Shown here: one piece after another, positions 12,601-22,146 of the stretch
Layout of the letters: each line of letters starts with the position of its first letter
Position numbering within the stretch: position 1 is the first letter of the stretch
Source: Gavia stellata
Taxonomy: Eukaryota > Chordata > Aves > Gaviiformes > Gaviidae
Length of the DNA: 64,000 nucleotides
NCBI RefSeq assembly: GCF_030936135.1
Contig: NC_082596.1
Coordinates: 15,724,155-15,788,154 of the forward strand
Direction: 5' to 3'
Made by a program: the position numbers and the translations under genes
The notes under the pieces: generated by a model
What the model was told of the DNA's origin: nothing
What the model saw: only the letters and a program-made list of their open reading frames with translations
The model's database searches: none

Positions 12601-15239
12601 AGTGGCCATCACTGTTAATTCCACCCTACGGTTTTTATATTTACTCTTTAATTCCTTCTGTTTTCAAAAATGAACAAAAAATAAAACCTGTGTGGGAGGG
12701 AGGAATTCTTTTAAACGATGAAATTAAAATCAATTATCAAATTTTTGGTATCTTTGGGCATGATCTCTGGAAGCTTTGGATATCTGCTTTATCATTTTGT
12801 ATATTTGACAATTTTGTACTCTGCATTGTTTGACTTCATTTGTGCATGGCGATGTATTAAAACATGGAATTTTTATTATACAGTAAAGTATTTTGTTTTA
12901 TTTAAACAAGGTCAGGGCATGATCCATTGCATGAACAGAAGAAAAAAAAAAAAACCCAGAGGTTTTTGCCAGCAACCGCTCTCACTTGACACTCTGACTG
13001 GTCTCATACAGGGGGTTTCCAGCACCTGAAGGTGGGCAGAGCTTTTCACCCGCCCGCACGTCTCCTTCCCCAGCTGCGGTACTTCGGGTCTGTGCAGTGG
13101 TTTGCTGTACGGCGGTACAGCTGCGATGTAAATGCAATGTATTCGTAGATATAACAGAAGGTGCTAACCAAGCAAAGGGCTCTGTTCTGCTCAGCAAAGT
13201 TTGGGTGTAAATCCAGACCGACTGCGCTGACTCGGCTCGATCTACCCAGGATTTAGTACGGTGCGACTGCAAGCAGACACTGCACACTACGAGGAAGTAT
13301 TCTGCTTTCATTGCCTTTATTTCTCAAGACTTGCAGGATGCCCTTGTAAGCAGTGAAGCATCCTCTAAGGGGACCGAAACACAAAAAGAGCAGGTACTAG
13401 ACTGTTTATGGTGCATGGCATTTCACTCCCATCCCACCCCCCATTTATTCTCAGCATTTATGGCATGAGAGTAATTTAAAAGTCAGTGGGTAAGGTAGTT
13501 TTCAGATAAACTAATGCTGCAATTCCAGCATGATCTTATGTTCTCCCATACATGTTTTTTTTTCTTTTCACCCATAGTTCTGAATGTTCTCGCATTTGTA
13601 AGGTAGAGACTGATGACATGTTTTGGTCAAACACAAAATACTGGGCTTAATACAAAATAATAAAATGAAATTATATGGTGCGCAGTATAACTGACAAAGT
13701 CAAGATAAATTGTCATCTAAGAAAATCATAAATCATATTTTTTTATTGTAACATCTCGTGATTGGGCTGCAATTTACTAAATTCTGTTTTTATCTTTAAA
13801 AAGCTTTCTATTCCATAAACTTTGTCAGTGAGAAGAATATCTTAGCAGGGAAAGCTCCATTTTTGTACAAATCTGTGCATGTTTCGTGTCGGGCTGAAGG
13901 AAATTAGAGCAATCATAAAAACAGTTTCTATGTCACATGTCCTTTTCACCGTCGGGGTCTCCGTAGGGGTTGCAGTGGCACCATATTAATACTATTCTGG
14001 GTGCTGCACACTAAGATTATTTCCATTATAAACAATATGCCACCTAAAACAGATCTGCTTTATAATGAAACAGCAGCTACCATGATAATGAAATACTCCT
14101 CTCTGAAGACAGAGAAAATAGCTAGTGATGCTGTGGAAGAAGGATTTTCCATGTGTGCTCGTATGGGGTTTGCGTTATAAATCTCACCAGTGGTGTTGCA
14201 ATTTCTTCATTCACAGTTTGTGACTCAGAAGTCATCGGTGGAGCAACTGGTTGTGCACTGTCATTTTTCAGTTGTTTTCCTTCCAGTGACAATTAGTCCT
14301 TGATAAAACTTGCATGATCTTACGTTACATCCATGTATGTCCCTTGGGTCCGTCAGAGCTTGCCTTACCCTGAGCAGCTATCGCAGGTTACAGGCCCAGG
14401 TCGTGCTGCTTGAAGCCTTGGGCTCCAATGCCATGTCCAAAAATTGGATTCCTGAACGGAGACCTTATTAGCTGAGCAGATCTGTGCTCTTTTGAGCAAA
14501 GCCTTGTGATGTGACCAAATGTCCTTAGTCCATAATGAAGTTTCATGAATGAAGTACAACCCCAGAACAACCCAAGTTGATGACCTGCTGTATGTGAAAG
14601 AACAAGTTCCCTCACATCATCTCTTCGTGTCCCACCTCCTTAACTGTAAAACGAGAACTGCATTTACCTGTCACTGTTAGACCTTGAAACTCAGCGGACA
14701 AATTGTAAGTCATCCAAGAAGATCGTTTTGCAGGTGGGATTGAGTGTAACAGACCAGGCATCTTGGTACACAAGAAACACACTTTATTTGGGAGACAAGA
14801 AGTTGCCATCTGCAGCTCATGCTTATCTGACATTCCGCTCTCACTGCACCCGAGCGCTGATCTGGCAGAGTCTCAGCCCATGGTGTGACACTTTCACGGG
14901 TGAGGTGTCGTATCAGCCTGGACTCTATTTGGCTGAGGTTTATTCCTCTTTTTTGCACTCCTTCATCTCATTCATGTCACTCCCTTGTCATTGCTTTCTC
15001 CTTACTTTTCTACACCTGATGCAATTTCTTCCCTTCTACTGTTACTAACATCAAGTGGGAAATACACAGAATTACTGCACATGAGAAACACACTGTCAAA
15101 TGAAGCAGTTTTGCTTTAACTAAATGGCACCGAGGCACTGGCCTTAGGAGGAGATAAAGTGGAGGACAAATTGCTACAGGTTTGTTCTAGGGCAACACGG
15201 GGATTAACCGCTTCTTCATGTCCGTGTTGGAGCAACAGG
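9626..15239. other. Intergenic sequence without recognisable genes
   Basis: Holds a possible old amniote interspersed-repeat fragment near 10.15-10.23 kb, GC-richer sequence at 11.37-11.88 kb with overlapping open frames on both strands (no family recognised), a small hairpin at 13,104-13,121, and AT-rich possibly conserved sequence at 13.6-14.1 kb. Confidence 0.5.
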
Positions 15240-15425
15240 CTGAAATGGCAGCAAGAAGGATTAACGCTGGACACTAGGAACAGCTTTCTAGGAACAGGGA
15301 TGTTGAAGCAGTAGTGACTGCTTAAAAAGACGGAGAACAGCTTCAACAAGCAATCCTGACCCTGTGGCAGAGCAGGAGGATGGACCAAGTTGTCTACCAA
15401 AATCTCTTTCAGTCCAATTTTACTT
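15240..15425 (+). mobile_element. Probable old CR1 3' fragment
   Basis: The blocks 'aacgctggacactaggaaca', 'gcagagcaggaggatggacc' and 'aaaatctctttcagtccaat' fit in order the CR1 3' region, which runs from 'gatattaggaa' through 'gcagggggttggactagatg' to 'ggtcccttccaacc'. The match is diffuse and no octamer tail survives. Confidence 0.5.
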
Positions 15426-17604
15426 CAGGTAAGACTTGAAGAGGAAGCCAAGAGTTAACTTTTTTAATTATCACTTTATGTTTCAACTGGACCTGAATTT
15501 AGCTCTTCTTTTTCTACCTCTTGGAGGTAAAAACCTACTACTATGTAGCTATGACTAATTCCAGACTCATTTAGGTCAATTTGTCAGGCTGTCAGCTGAG
15601 AAACTGGGACACATCCACTGCCGCGGCTAGTCCAGGGGTCACAGCAGGGACCGGGCCCACCTTCTCACCCAAAATCACTATGCTTATCGAGAGTCCAATG
15701 CCTGTGCTATACAGCGACAAATAGCAGCAATTAGTGAGACTAAGAACACAAAAAGGGTGGCACCCTTGAGGGTCACGGTGAGGATCAGGCTCCAACATCC
15801 AGGCTTTCATCTGCTCTTTAGTGGGCACGATCAGGGGATTAGGGCTAGGTGGGGGAGAGGCTTGGGATGAGGGGGTTAAAAAAAAAAAAAAGAAAAAAAA
15901 TATTTTGAGCCCACTTATAAGCTGAAGAGAGGCAACATTTTATAGCCAGATGACCAAAGCCTTGAGAGCTTCAGCCATCCATTGCAGAGGGCAGGCTGAG
16001 AGGGTGTGCGTGGTCACCTCTGGCCTCCACCAAAAGCTGTAGGCTGATTAGGAAAAATGCTTTCCCTTCACTGGGGAGTTTTACTGCAGAGAAATGAAGC
16101 ACTCTAGGGCACATCATAAGTCTCAGCTTGAACACTCTGCTCTGGCACTTTCCAGGGCGAGACAGGAGAGCGTGGTCCGTGCTGAGCGCCGGATGCTCAG
16201 CCCGAAGGGCGCTTTGGCTCTCCTTCGTGCTGCGAAATGGGATGGAGATGCAGACTACGTGGGAGGCAAGTTATGGAAAATATTGGGAACCATTGTACTA
16301 AGCTGATTAACTCATTTTAACAATTTTATTTAGCTGCAAAAGTTGCCACGCATGGAAATTGCAGCTGCAAGCGTTTGCGCAATGAAAATGCTCACACATG
16401 CAGGAAAGCCAGATAAGCCTCTGCCTGTCACATCAAGAAATTTTAGTACTTTGGGGAAAATGCATGGTTATTTCTGCCTTTGTTTAAGCTTTAACTTGGA
16501 GCATGAAGGATAGTGTTATGCTAACTGGTTTTGTACACGTCCCTTGTGTCCCAGACTCAGCCTGGTTTTGCAATTCTTGGGAGGTAAAACTTTGCCAGGA
16601 ACATGAGGAATTGTGGGAGCCTGGGGCTCCCACTGCCTAATTCCACCTGGAGACAACAGCTGCTCGTTTTACCCCCGGGAAGTAGCTCTTCTACCCCCCC
16701 CACTTCCCTGAGTTGTACATTATAAGGTAAGGAAATTAGGCTTTCTTTATGCTTTCCCTCTTTCTCTGCATTATTAGTCCCATAACAGGCTGTCTCTTAA
16801 TCCCAAAATATGGACCTTTTGGACAGCGTTCTGCTAATCCCATAAGGGACGTGGCAAACAACAGGAAACCCATGATTGTCTGGAATATTATCCAAACGCG
16901 TTGGACCGAGGACCACCCTCAGCCTTCAGCGTTTCTCTTGGGTCACCAGTCACACACCCCTCCCTGTTAAACTTAAATTAAAACCACTCTAAAAGCAGTG
17001 TGGTTCCAAGCACTAGCAGCAGGGCATTTATATGGGATTTTCAGACTGATACTTCTCCACGGGCCAGTTTGGGACCCCCTGAGTGTAGGATATTGTCTCA
17101 AAATATTCCCTGAAAGCCATCAAGAGGCATTGGTATCCAAGCACAAAAATAACAGCTCTACCATCTCTGAAAGCATTAGCTGTAAACCAGTTTTACCCTC
17201 TCTGGTTGTTTCGGAGCTCATGGCTGAAACTTTTGCTCCAATGTCCTTTGCTTCCCATTATAGACTTGGAGAAGCCACAGACCTTCATCAGAAACAGGAG
17301 TTGGGGTGGCTGCATGTTCACGTGCTCCCAGCCAAGGCGCAGAGCTGCCTGGGTTACGACTTGGTGAAGCACAAAATGTGGGCATGCATCTCCGCGGAAA
17401 TATGTACTTGGGAAGCATCTGAGCGATTCTGGGGGTTACGTCCTGCCATTCGTTTCATTTTGAATGGTAGCACTGTGAAAAATCAATATGGCACATTTTA
17501 AATGGATTACGAGGCAGTTAAATGGCAGGTCTCCGAAGAGGAGTTGCAAATGAAAAGTGATCCCATGGGAGTTTTTATAGAGGGAATATTCAGGAAGCTG
17601 TTCT
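15426..17604. other. Intergenic sequence, nothing recognised apart from a poly-A tract
   Basis: Contains the A-rich tract at 15.88 kb. A 167-codon open frame at 16,998-17,501 begins at GTG-type sequence and has no recognisable domain. I treat it as chance. Confidence 0.5.
15878..15900 (+). repeat. Poly-A tract (A13 G A8)
   Basis: Follows a G-rich stretch. It might be the tail of a retrocopy on the + strand, but I cannot identify any parent transcript upstream. Confidence 0.8.
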
Positions 17605-18287
17605 TGGCTGTTTACTTTAGAGGTCACGATGGTTAAACAATTGAATACGAGTTCCCCATGTGATGCTCTTGCTAAAGGGGCTAATATGACCCTAGGATGT
17701 ATAAATGGGGATATTGAGTGGTAGGAGAAACGTATTAGCTCTACACCTGACATTAATGAGACAAAAGTAGTCCAGTTCAGCTGTCAACACTTAAAAATAG
17801 TGTTGAAAAACTGAGAAAGGTTGGGAGAAACGCTGTAAGACTGTTTGAAAGCGTATCTTACAATGACCCAAAGGAGCACAATCCATTTATATTACCAAAG
17901 AGGAGTACAAGAGATGAATTGATCAAGATCTGTAAGTATCTATACATGGAGGAGGAATGTAGTATCAGAGGATTACTTAATCTAGCAGGCAAAGGCATAT
18001 AAGCCAGGAAGGCTGGAGCGAAAAAAAAAAGATCAAGTTGAAAATGAGGAACATTTTTCTCCTTAATGGCCTTGTAATTAACCACTGGAGGAACTGACAT
18101 GGGATATGGTAGGTTCTCCATCACCCAAAAAGATCTTTAAATTAAGCATGGATGTCTTTCAACATGATGTAGCTCATGTATCGGTGTGAGAATTGCTGGG
18201 CGAAGCTCCACAGTCTGCATTATGCAGGAGGGCAGAGGAAACCACCATGGTGCTGCCTTCTGGCTGTGAAATCTATGAAACTATCAA
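17605..18287 (+). mobile_element. Ancient CR1/L3-like LINE fragment
   Basis: Blocks of the same ancient CR1 family appear in order: 'tgctaaaggggctaatatga' and 'ctaggatgtataaatgggga' near 17.67-17.71 kb, 'aattgatcaagatctgtaag' near 17.92 kb, 'ggtaggttctccatcaccc' near 18.11 kb, and the 3' end 'gtgctgccttctggctgtga' with 'aatctatgaa' ending by about 18.29 kb. It is 5' truncated and heavily mutated. Confidence 0.75.
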
Positions 18288-18584
18288 GGCGATGGGGTCT
18301 GTATATCACATCCCAGCAGCATCTAGCATGTTTATGCAGCACATGTTATGAAAAGACTGTTTTAGGGATATTTAGAGAGCTTTAAATATTTTATTAGAAT
18401 TTTTTTGATAGACTCTGCCTGTAAAACCAGGTAGATGAAATAAACCTTAAAAAAAAAAAGAAGATCTCCTGAAATAGATTTCCTATACCCCCAAATCCCA
18501 GTATTAAAGGCCAATTTCTCAGGATACTCAGGGCTTTCTATGTGATGCTCCAAGGACTCAGCCCTTCATCGTGGTTTAAAGCTC
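18288..18584. other. Short spacer between two oppositely oriented ancient CR1 fragments
   Basis: AT-rich, no motif or frame of note. It may hold unrecognised decayed LINE sequence. Confidence 0.5.
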
Positions 18585-18745
18585 CTATTTCACAGATTTA
18601 TAGATGCTAAACTCAGAAGGGACCACTGTGATCATCTAATCTGACCTTGTGCATAACGGAGGCCACAGGGCATTCCGCAATTATTTCCAGGCTACGCTGA
18701 AGCCTTCCAGACTCTTCCTTCATACCATAGCTGAGGCACAGCCTT
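18585..18745 (-). mobile_element. Ancient CR1/L3-like LINE 3' end, minus orientation
   Basis: The + strand reads 'cagaagggaccactgtgatc' then 'atctaatctgaccttgtgca' and 'taacggaggccacaggg'. This is the reverse complement of the 3' end of the old amniote CR1 family (the 'aggtcagactagatgatc' and 'ggtcccttctg' signature). The boundary away from the 3' end is approximate. Confidence 0.75.
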
Positions 18746-19530
18746 TCCCCTCCGTTCATACAGCTAAACTTCACATTGTCTCATGTCTCACCACAACATC
18801 CTTCCTTCCACCCTGATGAATGAAATCTTTCCTGGCACATGTCCATTCAAATCACTGCTGCAAAGATCATTTGCCATTCCTATGTCTCCTTGCCTGCCTC
18901 GCTGGCTCTCCCTTCTGCCTTTCCATCAACACATCTCCTGCCCCTCACAGCCTGGTCCCTACCTCTGCCTCTTGGTTGCATTTGGTACCAGTTCACTCCT
19001 GCTTCTCACGGTCCACTTTCCTCATTTTTTTTTTTTAATCAACTTCTTTTTTTCTGAACAAGCCTCATGTGATGTAGCACTGGTCCCTGGGGAGGGCCCC
19101 TAAGACACATCTGTGCTGGTAAATGAAAAGATGCTGGGAGCATCTGAACTCATCAGACTAGGTTCAGCCACATGTGCTTCTAAGCTGTGACCGTTTCATG
19201 TCACTGGCTCTATGGCTTAAGGTTTACGGCAGGAAAAATGTGGCCAGAAAATCCACCTTTTGGGAGGAGAGAGAGGAATTGGGAGGGGAGACTGTAGCAC
19301 ATCATATCTTCCTAGAAGCTTGGTTTGGTCTTCAAGACTGTCGCAGGATTTATGAGTCCAAAGGTAAATCCTAGGGAGATGGAGCATTAAAAAGTCATAG
19401 AGCCATAGACATGTGAGACATTTATTTGTGCTTCTCCAATTTACTGCAGGGACATCACCTCCAGCCTTCAGCTGTTTGAGACCAATCCTTGACTGGTGCG
19501 TCAAAATGAAGGGAATGATGCCAAGATGTA
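18746..19530. other. Intergenic sequence before the solo LTR
   Basis: Pyrimidine-rich at 18.78-19.06 kb, with a T11 run near 19,026. No gene or transposon recognised. Confidence 0.5.
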
Positions 19531-20605
19531 TGTGATGGGTTGACCCTGGCTGGATGCCAGGTGCCCACCAAAGCCGCTCTGTCACTCCCTTCCTCAACTG
19601 GACAGGGGAGAGAAAATATAACGAAAGGCTCGTGGGTCGAGATAAGGACAGGGAGATCACTCACCATTACTGTCACGGGCAAAACAGACTCGACTTGGGG
19701 AAAATTAATTTCATTTATTACCAATCAAAATCGGAGTAGGGTAATGAGAAATAAAACCAAATCCTAAAATACCTTCCCCCCACCACTCCCTTTTTCCCTG
19801 GCTCAACTTCACTCCTGATTTTCTGTACGTCTTCCCCCTCAGTGGCGCAGGGGGACGGGGAATGGGGGTTGCGGTCAGTTCATCACATGTCGTTTCTGCT
19901 GCTCCTTCCTTCTCAGGGAGAGGACTCCTCACACTCTTCCCCTGCTCCAGCGTGGGGTCCCTCCCATGGGAGACAGTCATCCATGAACTTCTCCAACATG
20001 AGTCCTTTCCATGGGCTGCATTTCTTCACGAAATGCTCCAGCGTTGGTCTCTTCCACGGGGTGCAGTCCTTCAGGAACAGACTGCTCCAGCGTGGGTCCA
20101 CTGCGGGGTCACAAGTCCTGACAGCAAACCTGTTTCAGTGTGGACTTCCCACGGGGTCACAGCCTCCTTTAGACGCATTCACCTGCCCCTCCACAGGCTG
20201 CAGGTGGATATCTGCTCCACCGTGGACCTCCATGGGCTGCAGGGGCACAGCCTGCCTCACCATGGTCTTCACCAGGGGCTGCAGGGGAATCTCTGCTCCG
20301 GCACCTGGAGCACCTCCTCCCCTCCTTCTGCACTGACCTTGGTGTCTGCAGAGTTGGTTCTCTCACATGTTCTCACGCCTCTCTCCAGCTGCAATTGTGC
20401 AGGTTTTTTTCCCCCTTCTTAACTCTGTTATCCCAGAGGCACTACCACCAGAGCTGATGGGCTCGGCCTTGGCCAGCGGCGGGTCAGTCTTGGAGCCGGC
20501 TGGCATTGGCTCTGTCGGACACAGGGGAAACTTCTAGCAGCTTTTCACAGAAGCCACCGCTGTAGCCCCCCCACTACCAAAACTTTGCCACACAAACCCA
20601 ATACA
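19531..20605 (-). mobile_element. Solo LTR of an avian endogenous retrovirus (about 1,075 bp)
   Basis: A unit of about 1.08 kb starts TGTGATGGGTTGACCC and ends CAATACA, so it has TG...CA termini. I recognise it as a high-copy avian LTR. No gag, pol or env frame lies on either side, so it is a solo LTR left by recombination. The promoter logic lies on the minus strand: a CCAAT box within GAGCCAATGCCAGCC, then GATAACAGAGTTAAGAAGG as a weak TATA-like region, and downstream AATAAA within GGTAATAAATG. Flanking pentamers ATGTA and GTGTA could be a 5-bp target duplication with one mismatch. The middle holds imperfect tandem units built on CTCCAGCGTGGG. Open frames across it are composition artefacts. 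Confidence 0.85.
19938..20300 (+). repeat. Imperfect tandem repeats inside the LTR (CTCCAGCGTGGG units)
   Basis: Units of about 40-50 bases recur, each with a GCTCCAGCGTGGG-like half and a TTCCACGGGGTGCAG-like half. Copies are at about 19.95, 20.04, 20.09, 20.13 and 20.22 kb. They fall in the transcribed part of the LTR as oriented on the minus strand. Confidence 0.65.
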
Positions 20606-21009
20606 GTGTATCAATGACAGACCTAGATTCTGGTGCAGGGAGAAATCATTCATGTGAATTATTAAATGCCTGTATGTCATTCCACGACATACAACAGCAC
20701 GGTACAGTTTGCATCTAGACAAAGCCTGTATTTTAAGGCTCTTCATCTTTCTAAAAGAACCCAACTTGATAAGCTTGAGTGCAGGAGACTGGTACCACAG
20801 GTCTCTCTTTGTAAATAAGGGTAAACTGAGGCAAGGAACAGGAGATCCCATACGGGGGAGTGGGCCATGCAGGAGGAAAAGTCAGAGCATCGAAAAGTCC
20901 ATCCCAGACTTTGCTTTCTAGAGAAGAGCCCCTTGCCTTCTGTGTGCGAGCAGGGCTCTGTCTGGGGTAACAGGGCAGTGAGGAGAAAGGATGCACAGAA
21001 GCAATCTAC
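20606..21009. other. Spacer between the solo LTR and the CR1 copy
   Basis: Unique-looking sequence. No frame with a recognisable product and no repeat signature. Confidence 0.5.
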
Positions 21010-22146
21010 TGTGACACTGTCTCCCACAGTATTCTCCTGGAGAAGCTGGCGACTCGTGGCTTAGACAGGTGCACTCTTCGCTGGGTAAAAAACTGGCTGG
21101 ATGGCCGAGCCCAGAGAGTTGTGGTGAATGGAGAGAAATCCAGCTGGCGGCCGGTCACAAGCGGAGTCCCCCAGGGCTCAGTTTTGGGGCCGGTCTTGTT
21201 TAATATATTAATCGATGACCTGGATGAGGGGATCGAGTGCTCCCTCAGCAAGTTTGCAGATGACACCAAGTTGGGCGGGAGTGTTGATCTGCTTGAGGGT
21301 CGGAAGGCTCTGCAGAGGGATCTGGACTGGCTGGATCGATGGGCTGAGGCCAACCGGATGAAGTTCAATAAGGCCAAGTGCCGGGTTCTACACTTTGGCC
21401 ACAACAACCCCATGCAACGCTACAGGCTTGGGGAAGAGCGGCTGGAGAGCTGCCTGTCGGAAAAGGCCCTGTGGGTGCTGATTGACAGCCACAAATATAT
21501 GAAGATGAGCCAGCAGTGTGCCCAGGTGGCCAAGAAGGCCAATGGCATCCTGGCCTGTATCAGAAATAGTGTGGCCAGCAGGAGTAGGGAGGTGATCGTG
21601 CCCCTGTACTCAGCGCTGGCGAGGCCGCACCTCGAATCCTGTGTTCAGTTTTGGGCCCTTCACTACAAGAAGGACATTGAGGTGCTGGAGCACGTCCAGA
21701 GAAGGGCGACGAAGGTGGTGAGGGGTCTGGAGCACAAGGCTTATGAGGAGTGTCTGAGGGAACTGGGGTTGTTTAGTCTGGAGAAGAGGAGGCTGAGGGG
21801 AGACCTTATCGCTCTCTACAACTACCTGAAAGGGGGTTGTGGTGAGGTGGGTGTTGGTCTCTTCTCCCAAGTGATGAGCAACAGGACAAAAGGAAATGGC
21901 CTCAAGTTGTGCCAGGGGAGGTCCAGGCTGGATATCAGGAAAAAACGTCTTTACTGGGAGAGTGGTGAAACACTGGAACAGGCTGCCCAGGGAGGTGGTG
22001 GAGTCACCCTCACTGGAGGTGTTCAAGGAACATGTGAACGAGGCATTGTGGGACATGGTTTAATGGGCATGGTGGTGTTGGTTGATGGTGGGACTTGATG
22101 ATCTTACAGGTCTTTTCCAAACATAGTGATTCTGTGATTCTGTGAT
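21010..22146 (+). mobile_element. CR1 LINE, 5'-truncated, with a largely open reverse-transcriptase frame
   Basis: Avian CR1 non-LTR retrotransposon. The frame is stop-free from about 21,013 to 22,098. It shows the RT signature [12 protein letters not shown], the FADDTKL box that carries the catalytic Asp pair, and the usual CR1 C-terminal region (CVQFWA..., [13 protein letters not shown]). After LDIRKK the C-terminal end departs from the CR1 pattern, so a frameshift there is likely. The element ends in the diagnostic GATTCTGT octamers at about 22,146. The 5' half of ORF2 and all of ORF1 are missing, as in most genomic copies. It is almost certainly immobile. Confidence 0.95.

Noticed and set aside
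13104..13121. Short perfect hairpin GCTGTAC-GGCG-GTACAGC
   Set aside because: A seven-base stem is expected several times in 64 kb by chance, with no U-run or conserved context to support a function.
16998..17501. A + strand open frame of 167 codons
   Set aside because: It starts at a non-ATG codon and resembles nothing known. Treated as a chance frame, though I could not test conservation.
19842..20422. Two overlapping + strand frames of 164 and 186 codons
   Set aside because: Both lie inside the solo LTR and are read opposite to its inferred transcription. They arise from its GC-rich tandem units and do not resemble retroviral proteins.
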